DNA from: Candidatus Omnitrophota bacterium
GTDB taxonomy: Bacteria; Omnitrophota; Gorgyraeia; Duberdicusellales; 4484-171
NCBI GenBank assembly: GCA_024542985.1
Contig: JAMXCX010000003.1
Location: forward strand, 1-59,325
Reading direction: 5' to 3'
DNA: 59,325 nucleotides
Below, piece after piece: positions 31,741 through 38,834 of the stretch. Position 1 is the stretch's first letter. Each line of letters opens with the position of its first letter. The position numbers and the translations under genes were made by a program. A model generated the notes under the pieces. It did no database searches, was not told the origin of the DNA, and was given only the letters and a program-made list of their open reading frames with translations.

Positions 31741-31878
31741 TCACCTCGGGATGAAAATAATTAGTCTAGCTGCGATGCTGATAAATAGTTTTTTGTAATT
31801 TTTCTTCTCAAGCAATTCTTTTATTTCCCCTGATTTTTCAGGCAAAAGGTCACCTTTGCCCTTATCTCTAGCAAGCAT
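31741..31878 (-). CDS. Possible small protein, 45 residues
   Basis: A minus-strand frame in the 260-bp gap between fusA and the antiporter gene encodes MLARDKGKGDLLPEKSGEIK, then a Lys/Glu-rich helix, then a hydrophobic end (ISIAARLIIFIPR). The composition looks like a real amphipathic protein, and the frame is open for nine further codons upstream of the ATG. AAGG lies 8-11 bases before the start. I do not recognise a family. It could also be a gene remnant. The remainder of the gap shows nothing else. Confidence 0.3.
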   Translation of the reverse strand: MLARDKGKGDLLPEKSGEIKELLEKKNYKKLFISIAARLIIFIPR

Positions 31879-31986
31879 TTCAAATAACCTTGCAATCCGT
31901 TTTAAAAATCATACAATATTATAGTTACTATTTGGAAGTTTTTTTTAGTTATTTTATTACCAAAATAATTATCTAGGGAGTGAGGC

Positions 31987-33684
31987 ATGTTCGAGCAAAT
32001 CAGTTATATTTTAACTAAAATATCTTCTGTCCATTTGAATATATTGTTTCTTTTAGGGTTGGCTTTATTCGGCGGAGTTTTGGGAGGAAGACTGTTCCAG
32101 AAACTACGCATTCCTCAAGTTGTCGGTTATATAGTCATAGGAATAATAATTGGCGAATCTTTCCTGAAAATTATCGGGCACGATACAGTTGTGGCTTTGC
32201 AGCCTTTTAACTACTTTGCTTTAGGGTTAATCGGCTTTATGATAGGCGGGGAGTTAAAAAAGGAAGTCTTTGCTAAATATGGCAGACAGTTTTTTAAAAT
32301 CTTATTTTTTGAGGGTATTACCGCATTCTTAGCAGTTTCTATTTTTATAGGAATGCTAGGTACATTGCTTTTTGGAGATTGGAAATTTGCCTGGGCTTTA
32401 GGTTTATTATTAGGCGCTATTGCTTCAGCCACAGCTCCTGCTGCAACTACTGTTGTCTTACGCGAATACAAAACCCGAGGGCCCCTAACTAGAACAATAT
32501 TAGGTATTGTTGCTTTAGATGACGCCTTGGCACTTTTGCTCTTTGCCGTTGCTTCTAGTATTGCCGGCAGTTTAACCGGCCGCCTTCAGCAAGGAGTTTT
32601 AAAAGCCTTCATTGCCCCTATATACGAGATAGGGATGTCTATAGGCATAGGTCTGGTAGCAGGAATAGTTCTTAATAAGATTTTTAAAAAATATTCTGAG
32701 AAGGAAAGGCTTTTGGCCTTTTCCGTGGGGGCAGTGCTTTTTGTTACCGGTTTATCTTTGCTAATACATGTTGATATGCTTCTGGCAGCAATGACCTTAG
32801 GAGTTGTTGTTGCTAATTTTGCTCCTCGTAAAAGCCAGGATGCTTTTAAGTTGGTAGAGGGATTTACGCCTCCTATCCATGTTATTTTTTTCGTGCTCGT
32901 GGGGGCGAAATTGAATATACATCATATGACATTACCGATAATTCTGCTGGCAACAGTTTATCTTATTGCAAGGAGTGCAGGAAAGGCAATCGGTGCAAAC
33001 GTGGGAGCACGTATATCAGGTGCAGCAAAGTCTGTACAAAAATATCTGCCTTTGTGCCTTTTTAGTCAAGCCGGAGTTGCTATTGGTTTATCTATTTTGG
33101 CTAGTCATTATTTTCCCGGCCGGATAGGTAACATGATAGTTATCATCGTGACTGCTACGGCCTTGATTTTAGAAATTATTGGCCCTGCTCTTGTTAAAAT
33201 AGCGGTGACTAAAGCCGGTGAGGTAGGTTTGAATGTAACCGAAGAAGATTTAATTGACAGTACGAAAGCTACAGACCTCATGGATAAAAAACCACCTTTA
33301 ATATCTAAGAATATGTCCTTGTCGGAAATTTTGGATATTTTTAGCAAGAGCCCTAACCTGTATTATCCGGTAGTAGATACGGATAAGAAGTTATTAGGCG
33401 TTATAACTGTAGACAGCATCAAGAACATTTTTATGGAAACAGGGCTTAGCTCTTTGCTCTTAGCCATAGATGTTATGGAGGAGCCGGTGGCTTCGGTTAA
33501 TCCGGAGTCATCGTTGTTGTCAGTGAAAGAACTCTTAGATAAATATAATCTTGAATATTTGCCGGTAGTAACAAGCGATAATGTAATGAAGGGTTTCATC
33601 GAAAGACGGATACTTGCTAAGTTAATTTCGACTAAAATTTTGGAATTACAAAGACAAGCTGATTCTTTGGAAGGGGTTTCCTAG
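31987..33684 (+). CDS. Cation:proton antiporter (CPA2-type) with C-terminal CBS domains
   Basis: A 565-residue protein. About twelve transmembrane segments (residues 15-405) form a Na+/H+ exchanger domain. It contains RIPQVVGYIVIGIIIGE near the start and LLGAIASATAPAATTVVLRE, then ALDDALALLLFAVA with the paired aspartates of the ion-binding site. After the membrane part, two CBS domains (about 430-555; DLMDKKPPLISKN then VMEEPVASVNPESSL) form a cytoplasmic sensor likely to bind adenine nucleotides. KefB/NapA-type proteins usually have TrkA domains instead. The ATG follows AGGGAGTGAGGC. Confidence 0.88.
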   Translation: MFEQISYILTKISSVHLNILFLLGLALFGGVLGGRLFQKLRIPQVVGYIVIGIIIGESFLKIIGHDTVVALQPFNYFALGLIGFMIGGELKKEVFAKYGRQFFKILFFEGITAFLAVSIFIGMLGTLLFGDWKFAWALGLLLGAIASATAPAATTVVLREYKTRGPLTRTILGIVALDDALALLLFAVASSIAGSLTGRLQQGVLKAFIAPIYEIGMSIGIGLVAGIVLNKIFKKYSEKERLLAFSVGAVLFVTGLSLLIHVDMLLAAMTLGVVVANFAPRKSQDAFKLVEGFTPPIHVIFFVLVGAKLNIHHMTLPIILLATVYLIARSAGKAIGANVGARISGAAKSVQKYLPLCLFSQAGVAIGLSILASHYFPGRIGNMIVIIVTATALILEIIGPALVKIAVTKAGEVGLNVTEEDLIDSTKATDLMDKKPPLISKNMSLSEILDIFSKSPNLYYPVVDTDKKLLGVITVDSIKNIFMETGLSSLLLAIDVMEEPVASVNPESSLLSVKELLDKYNLEYLPVVTSDNVMKGFIERRILAKLISTKILELQRQADSLEGVS

Positions 33685-33689
33685 ATTCT

Positions 33690-33797
33690 ATGAAGCACTC
33701 GTTTAAGGTAGGTTTTAGTTTTGGCGTGACTTCCGGAATAATTACGACCTTAGGGCTAATGATAGGTTTATATTCGGGCACTTATTCCAGGGGCTAA
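33690..33797 (+). pseudogene. Truncated VIT1/CCC1-like N-terminal fragment (35 codons)
   Basis: The short frame encodes MKHSFKVGFSFGVTSGIITT, then LGLMIGLYSGTYSRG and a stop. The stretch GFSFGxTSGIITTLGLMxGL is the first transmembrane region of VIT1/CCC1-type iron/manganese transporters, which normally continue for well over 150 residues. Here two stop codons follow at once and no continuation is seen. It is most likely a decayed transporter or recombination remnant, though a one-helix micro-protein cannot be excluded. It starts 5 bp after the antiporter stop. Confidence 0.5.
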
Positions 33798-33821
33798 TAA
33801 TATATTTATAAGTTAGATAGT

Positions 33822-34247
33822 ATGCAAAAGCTAAAAATTTTATTTGTTTGCGTGCATAACTCTGCTAGGAGTCAGATGGCCGAAGCTTTGTTAAGGAATA
33901 TAGCTTCTGATAAGTTTGAGGTAGAAAGTGCCGGGTTAGAGCCGAGGACCTTAAATCCTTTGGCGGTTGCGGCAATGAAGCAAATAGGTATCGACATTTC
34001 GCAAAACAAAACTCAAAGTGTTTCTGATTTAATTAAGCAGGGCAAAACGTATGATTATGTAGTAACAGTGTGCGATGAATCTAGTTCCCAGAGGTGCCCG
34101 TTTTTTCCTGGGGAATCAAAAAAATTGCACTGGGGGTTTGTTGATCCGGCTTCTTTCTCAGGGTCGGGAGAGCAAAAACTAGAAGAGACGGTAAAGGTAA
34201 GAGAACAGATAAAACAAAAAATTCAAGCCTGGCTTAAAACATTGTAG
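33822..34247 (+). CDS. arsC: Arsenate reductase, thioredoxin-dependent (low-MW phosphatase fold)
   Basis: A 141-residue protein of the low-molecular-weight phosphatase superfamily. The P-loop FVCVHNSARSQMAEA has nucleophile Cys10 and Arg16. Cys84 and Cys92 in VTVCDESSSQRCPFFPG are the relay cysteines of the thioredoxin-linked ArsC type, and WGFVDPASFSG holds the general-acid aspartate. It would reduce arsenate to arsenite. No arsenite pump or ArsR is adjacent. A plain tyrosine phosphatase role is less likely given the extra cysteines. Confidence 0.88.
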   Translation: MQKLKILFVCVHNSARSQMAEALLRNIASDKFEVESAGLEPRTLNPLAVAAMKQIGIDISQNKTQSVSDLIKQGKTYDYVVTVCDESSSQRCPFFPGESKKLHWGFVDPASFSGSGEQKLEETVKVREQIKQKIQAWLKTL

Positions 34248-34263
34248 CTCCTGGCGCAGGAAT

Positions 34264-34875
34264 TCATTTTTCCGGGACTGCAGTAATGTTCCATTGAATT
34301 AGGATATTGTTTCTGACCAGAAGCCCTCCTTTATCAAATAATTTGCTCCAGACAACTTTGAATTTTTTCCTATTCACAAAACAGCTTCCTTTTGATATTA
34401 GGTGAGAGATTCTTGATTTTTTTTCTGCGAATTCTTTAATTGTAAATGCGAAAGATACCTCTTGTTTTATTCCGTGTAAGTCTAAAATTCCCTTTATATA
34501 ATATTTACCTTTTTTTTGCGTTACAGATTTACCGGCAAAAGTTATTTCGGGGTGTAATTTTGAGTTCAACATCCTTTTGGACCGGATGAGGCGGTTGATA
34601 AAAGGTTTTTTCGTCTCGATACTGGCAGTTTTAATTTTTATAAATACCGAGCTTTTGGTAATATCTTTGGGATTGTAATGAATTACACCGGAGAAGTCTT
34701 TGAATTCACCTTTTAATTTAGTAGCTACAAGGTAGCCTACCGAGCAGGTAATTGCAGAGTTATCAGGTTCAATAGTGTATTTATCTTGGCCATTTGACGG
34801 CAGGATGAACGCAACATTTATAAGTAGCAGGAGGGCAAAAATTGATTTTTCTTTAATCTTCGGGTTTTTTATCAT
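34264..34875 (-). CDS. YceI-family periplasmic lipocalin-like protein
   Basis: A 203-residue protein. The signal peptide core is SIFALLLLINVAFILPSNG. The YceI beta-barrel follows: YTIEPDNSAITCSVGYLVAT, FSGVIHYNPKDITKSSVFI, LNSKLHPEITFAGKSVTQKK and LDLHGIKQEVSFAF. YceI proteins bind isoprenoid quinones or lipids in a hydrophobic barrel and are induced by base or oxidative stress. It is transcribed alone from a promoter at 34915-34943, convergent with arsC. Confidence 0.88.
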   Translation of the reverse strand: MIKNPKIKEKSIFALLLLINVAFILPSNGQDKYTIEPDNSAITCSVGYLVATKLKGEFKDFSGVIHYNPKDITKSSVFIKIKTASIETKKPFINRLIRSKRMLNSKLHPEITFAGKSVTQKKGKYYIKGILDLHGIKQEVSFAFTIKEFAEKKSRISHLISKGSCFVNRKKFKVVWSKLFDKGGLLVRNNILIQWNITAVPEK

Positions 34876-34914
34876 ATAAGCTTAACCGGCGGTTTATATT
34901 TGTGCTGCTTATTC

Positions 34915-34943
34915 ATTCTAAATCATTTTTTAAAAAACATCAA
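34915..34943 (-). promoter_or_regulatory. Predicted promoter of the YceI gene
   Basis: Read on the minus strand, TTGATG (34943-34938), a 17-bp spacer and TAGAAT (34920-34915) lie 40 bp before the ATG. Confidence 0.5.
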
Positions 34944-35040
34944 TTAATTTTATGATTGAGAAAAATAGTTTTTTTGGTTCTTATATTTTTTTGATATTTT
35001 GTTATAATAAATAGTATAAGGTAAACATTGATTATAGCCT

Positions 35041-35631
35041 ATGTTACGAATATTTTCTTTTAGCATTATCTGTGTCTCGGTTTTCGTGATTACTGCTTTT
35101 TTTATGCCCTGGGTAAGCGGCAGGGGTAGTATTTTAGAACCTTTAGATGATTCCACAAAGTTCATCCAGAAAATCGAAATTACCGGTACGTTTAAAGGAG
35201 CTGTTGAGATAGCAAAAAAAACCGCAGATGCTCTCACTTACGTTTTTACACATAAAAGACTTAATAAGACTATCAAGGGATTTCAGATACCTCTGCTTAT
35301 GGCTAAAAGCATGGGGATTCGGGTGTATATGTTGTATGGGGTTCCGATTGCGGCAACATTATTTTGTTTTTTAACCCTTGCCGGTAATCGCTGGAGACGC
35401 TTTGACATAATTGTGGTTTTGCTGGCACTAGGCATATTCTTTATGCTTTATAGGCAAGAGCGTCTTTTTAATCAGGAAAAGCTATTTATAAATATTCAAG
35501 CTCGATGGGGTTTTATAACTACTGTGTATTCATTTTTAGCTATAAGCTGTCTTTCTTTGCTAAAATTAACAATTAGCCGAAAAGCCTACCGGTTCAAGAA
35601 AAGAAGGCAACCAAAAATGCATAAGAAGTAA
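35041..35631 (+). CDS. Membrane protein of unknown function, four TM segments
   Basis: A 196-residue protein I do not recognise. Hydrophobic helices lie at about 7-25, 100-122, 126-142 and 155-176. The first is followed by a PWVSGRGSILEP segment, then an extracytoplasmic loop of about 70 residues (IEITGTFKGAVEIAKKTADA). The C-terminus is very basic (KAYRFKKRRQPKMHKK), consistent with a cytoplasmic tail. A TATAAT at 35003-35008 may be its -10 box. It is divergent from the YceI gene. Confidence 0.65.
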   Translation: MLRIFSFSIICVSVFVITAFFMPWVSGRGSILEPLDDSTKFIQKIEITGTFKGAVEIAKKTADALTYVFTHKRLNKTIKGFQIPLLMAKSMGIRVYMLYGVPIAATLFCFLTLAGNRWRRFDIIVVLLALGIFFMLYRQERLFNQEKLFINIQARWGFITTVYSFLAISCLSLLKLTISRKAYRFKKRRQPKMHKK

Positions 35632-35717
35632 GAATAATCAATATTCCGCTATTTCGATAGGAATGATATTTAGCTTTTCAGGCGCCCGTCTTGCCTTTCC
35701 AATCTTTTTAGTAATTC

Positions 35718-36122
35718 TTAGTATATTATACGCAATAACCAGAAAATAATCATTAGTATTAGGATTGTAAGGTGCAGAGTTCGATGTTTTTTACCTAAAA
35801 GGATTTTTCCCGGCAAAAGACACAGAACCATGGCTAAGAGTAAAGGCAGAGAAAAAAGATTAAGCGCAAGTGCTTTAAGAATTTTTAACTGTCCTAAATG
35901 CAGCATGGCTCTGGTCATGCCGCATCCGGGACAGGGGATGCCTGTAATGGCCCGAAAAGGACAAATTGAAAAGTGCGGCAGGTAATTAGTAAAATCTATG
36001 CCAAATAAATAAAGATAGACGCCGCAAGATATAATTATGGCTAGGGTAAGAATTACAAAAGCTCGCAAGATGAAATCCGGGCTCTGATAATAGGCTCTTG
36101 CGGACTTTTGCCTAAAGGGCAT
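35718..36122 (-). CDS. DUF2752 membrane protein
   Basis: A 134-residue protein with three transmembrane helices. The DUF2752 signature is clear: FRAITGIPCPGCGMTRAMLH, with the conserved CPxCGxxR pattern. Function is unknown. I start at the ATG at 36122, which has AGGA 8 bases upstream and lies 10 bp after the stop of the DUF4234 gene. An in-frame ATG at 36185 lies inside that gene. The two genes form a small operon; this pairing of DUF2752 with TM2/DUF4234-like proteins is common in bacteria. Confidence 0.82.
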   Translation of the reverse strand: MPFRQKSARAYYQSPDFILRAFVILTLAIIISCGVYLYLFGIDFTNYLPHFSICPFRAITGIPCPGCGMTRAMLHLGQLKILKALALNLFSLPLLLAMVLCLLPGKILLGKKHRTLHLTILILMIIFWLLRIIY

Positions 36123-36132
36123 TTTATAGTTC

Positions 36133-36528
36133 CTATTGGCTGATGAGTTTATTGATTTCATTCTGGTGAATACAATCGACAACAATAGATAATCCCAGAA
36201 TTGTGACTATTACGCTGATTATTGGCAGGTTATCAAATACAGCTTTGTTTCTATCTCTTTGAATTTCAACAAGAGCTGAGCCCATTTTATATTGGTAAAA
36301 AATATGGTAGATGCCGCAGGTGATGATGCTAAGGAAAAACCAAAGCCAAAAACTGAATTCTTCTCGTTTTAAGAATTCATTGCAAGCTTGCATTTGACGG
36401 CAGTTCCAGTATATATTAAATAAGCCGCAGGTTAGGATTGTTACAATGAGATATAGGGCGATGTTAAGATTGTGCCGGCTTTCCGGGAAATTAGCAGATT
36501 CTTGAGGAACTTTTTCTAATTCGTCCAT
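36133..36528 (-). CDS. DUF4234 membrane protein
   Basis: A 131-residue protein with three hydrophobic helices. It has two copies of the DUF4234 hallmark: YLIVTILTCGLFNIYWNCRQ and WFFLSIITCGIYHIFYQYKM. The function of the family is unknown. It has a good AAGGAGG ribosome binding site, a near-consensus promoter (36566-36594), and is followed by a DUF2752 gene. Confidence 0.85.
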   Translation of the reverse strand: MDELEKVPQESANFPESRHNLNIALYLIVTILTCGLFNIYWNCRQMQACNEFLKREEFSFWLWFFLSIITCGIYHIFYQYKMGSALVEIQRDRNKAVFDNLPIISVIVTILGLSIVVDCIHQNEINKLISQ

Positions 36529-36565
36529 ATTAACCTCCTTATCTAACAGTTAATAATTTATTCTA

Positions 36566-36594
36566 ATTTTACCATTTTTTTATTTTAATTGCAA
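36566..36594 (-). promoter_or_regulatory. Predicted promoter of the DUF4234-DUF2752 operon
   Basis: Read on the minus strand, TTGCAA (36594-36589), a 17-bp spacer and TAAAAT (36571-36566) lie 38 bp before the ATG. Confidence 0.6.
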
Positions 36595-36646
36595 AAATAT
36601 GTATAATTAATTGTATTGATTATTAAGATTCAGCTTATTGCCTGAC

Positions 36647-36688
36647 TTTGCAAGATAGTCTTTTAATATTTAAATGGCGTCTTGCAAA
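36647..36688 (+). promoter_or_regulatory. Inverted repeat upstream of the LD-carboxypeptidase operon
   Basis: TTTGCAAGA (36647-36655) and TCTTGCAAA (36680-36688) are perfect 9-bp complements separated by 24 bp, 64 bp before the start codon. It may be a hairpin in the leader or an operator. Confidence 0.4.
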
Positions 36689-36751
36689 ATGCTGATATTG
36701 ATGATAAATTAAATTTGAAACTAAAACAAATTTAGGATTGCATACTTTGAG

Positions 36752-37687
36752 ATGGGCAAGCCGAAAATTACCAAACCTCAACGTCTTAAAAAGGGGGATA
36801 CTATAGGTATTGTAGCCCCGGCTAGTTCATTTGATATTGATAACTTTAAAAATGGAATTAAAATGCTGCGGAAAATCGGCTACAAAGTAAAGTATGAACG
36901 GGCTATATTTAATGAGTGCTGGTCTAGGCCCGGTCACGATAGACAACGGGGAACGCAGATTAACCGTATGTTTGCCGATAAAGAGGTCAGAGCTATATTT
37001 TGCGCTAAAGCCGGCTATGGTTCAATTGAGACTCTACCGTATTTAGATAAAGAAGTCATACGCAATAATCCTAAAATTTTTGTCGGCTACAGCGATATAA
37101 CTATTTTACTTTTAGATTTACAAAGAATCGCAAACATGGTTATTTTTCACGGGCCGGTTGTTTCTGATGAAATATATGACGGCATGAACCAGCAGACCTT
37201 AGAATACCTGTTGGGCCTGATTTGTGAGCCTTCAGCTTTTAAGACGCTTACATTCAGGCAGCTTATTTCATTTGAGCCCGGAAAAGCAACAGGCATATTA
37301 GTAGGTGGGAACATGTCTTTAATAGTCGGTGCAATCAACACACCTTACGATATAAACACAGATAATAAAATTTTATTTCTAGAAGATATAGGCGAGAATT
37401 TAGATGTAATCAAAAGCTACCTTATTAGCTTAAAAGATGCCGGAAAGTTTAAGAAGGTAAGAGGAATAATTTTTGGAAAAATGGTAGATTGCTTTGATGA
37501 GCAGCGTAATATCCGTGCTATTGTTAATGAGGTGTCTGCTAAATCTCGCGTGCCGGTGCTTTTTGGATTTCCTTCAGGCCATACCGGTAAAAGAGGGGCC
37601 TTGCATGTTACCTTGCCCCTGGGAATACCGGTAACTATTGATGCTGATAATCTGACTATAAAAATTAACGAGCCGGCGGTTCAGTGA
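36752..37687 (+). CDS. LD-carboxypeptidase (peptidase family S66)
   Basis: A 311-residue S66 serine peptidase. The N-terminal domain has KKGDTIGIVAPASSFD, and GYGSIETLPYLD ahead of the nucleophile Ser114 in VGYSDITILLLD. The C-terminal domain has Glu211 in LFLEDIGEN and His277 in GFPSGHTGKR, completing the Ser-Glu-His triad. The family includes cytoplasmic murein LD-carboxypeptidases (LdcA), which trim the terminal D-Ala from recycled tetrapeptides, and the MccF self-immunity enzymes. No signal peptide. The ATP-grasp gene follows 54 bp later. Confidence 0.9.
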   Translation: MGKPKITKPQRLKKGDTIGIVAPASSFDIDNFKNGIKMLRKIGYKVKYERAIFNECWSRPGHDRQRGTQINRMFADKEVRAIFCAKAGYGSIETLPYLDKEVIRNNPKIFVGYSDITILLLDLQRIANMVIFHGPVVSDEIYDGMNQQTLEYLLGLICEPSAFKTLTFRQLISFEPGKATGILVGGNMSLIVGAINTPYDINTDNKILFLEDIGENLDVIKSYLISLKDAGKFKKVRGIIFGKMVDCFDEQRNIRAIVNEVSAKSRVPVLFGFPSGHTGKRGALHVTLPLGIPVTIDADNLTIKINEPAVQ

Positions 37688-37741
37688 ATATATGAAGTTA
37701 GGCAGATTTTCAAAAAGGTATTAAAATAAGAGGTGATTTTT

Positions 37742-38803
37742 ATGAAGCAATATGATTTTGCCATTAATTGGAGCGGAAACGTAAAGGAAAAATTCGTTGA
37801 TTTTATCAAGACCGCATGTAAGCAAAGTCAGCTTTCTTTTTTTTGGATTTGCGATGATAATGCTAAAGACGTGGCCCGGGAGTTAGAAAATAATCAGATT
37901 GCTATAAAGGTTTTGCTGGATACAGAAGCAACCTATAATAAAAAAAGCGATTTTTATGCGCGTATTTGCTATGCAGTAAAAGATTCAGGCGGTATTGTTA
38001 TCAATGATCCGGATAGGGCAAAGGCGGCGGTAGATAAATCTATTACCCATTATGAATTGATGAATATAGGTATTGTTCTTCCCTATACGGTTGTTGTGCG
38101 TAATTGGGAACCAAATAATTTTAAGTTGACTGAGGAAGAGCGCAATAGTTTAGGTGTCCCTTTTGTGATAAAGCCGGCCTTAGGATACGGCCGAGGAGGA
38201 GTCATACAGGATGCTCGCGGTTCAATACGCGAGATTGCAACTGCCCGTAATTTTGACCGGGGAGATAATTTTTTACTTCAGGAGAAAATCACGCCAATTG
38301 AATTAGGCAACAGGCGGGCTTGGTTTCGGGTTTTTAATGTTTTTGGTACTATAATTCCTTGTTGGTGGGATGATCAGAACCATATATACAAGCATATAGG
38401 GTATGAGGAATTTAATAGTTATCGCTTGTTTCCTCTTGCGAAGATTGTTTCTAAAATTGCCGCAGTTACCCGCATGTCCTGGTTTTCAACCGAAATAACA
38501 ATTGACAATAAAGCTGAAAAGATGCGTTTTGTTGCCATTGATTATGTGAATGATCAGTGTGATATGACTACGCAATCCGAAGCTGAGGATGGAGTCCCTG
38601 ACGCGATAGTAGAGTATACCGCCAGCTATATTGTTAATGCTGCTTCTCAGTTAATTAACAATGAGAAGCTTAGCAAAAAATATACTATTTGGCTTGAAGA
38701 TGCAAGTATTGAAATAAGAGGTCTGGGGATTTCTCCGGATGTGCTTACTCAAGCAACTTCTAAGATTTTATCTCCCCAGGATAAATCAGAAACAGTTTCT
38801 TAG
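37742..38803 (+). CDS. ATP-grasp family protein of unknown substrate
   Basis: A 353-residue ATP-grasp enzyme. VPFVIKPALGYGRGGVIQDA carries the ATP lysine and glycine-rich loop, NFLLQEKITPIEL the adenine-contacting acid, and FVAIDYVNDQCDM the metal-binding acidic/Asn segment near the C-terminus. The N-terminal part (KQYDFAINWSGNVKEKFVDF) is conserved in a widespread but uncharacterised group. I use the ATG at 37742 (AAGAGGTGAT site); a GTG at 37733 is also in frame. Its gene neighbour is an S66 peptidase. The pair could build and break a peptide or amino-acid conjugate, possibly in cell-wall recycling. Confidence 0.75.
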   Translation: MKQYDFAINWSGNVKEKFVDFIKTACKQSQLSFFWICDDNAKDVARELENNQIAIKVLLDTEATYNKKSDFYARICYAVKDSGGIVINDPDRAKAAVDKSITHYELMNIGIVLPYTVVVRNWEPNNFKLTEEERNSLGVPFVIKPALGYGRGGVIQDARGSIREIATARNFDRGDNFLLQEKITPIELGNRRAWFRVFNVFGTIIPCWWDDQNHIYKHIGYEEFNSYRLFPLAKIVSKIAAVTRMSWFSTEITIDNKAEKMRFVAIDYVNDQCDMTTQSEAEDGVPDAIVEYTASYIVNAASQLINNEKLSKKYTIWLEDASIEIRGLGISPDVLTQATSKILSPQDKSETVS

Positions 38804-38834
38804 AATGATATAACTCCAATGGAAGGAAAACGCT

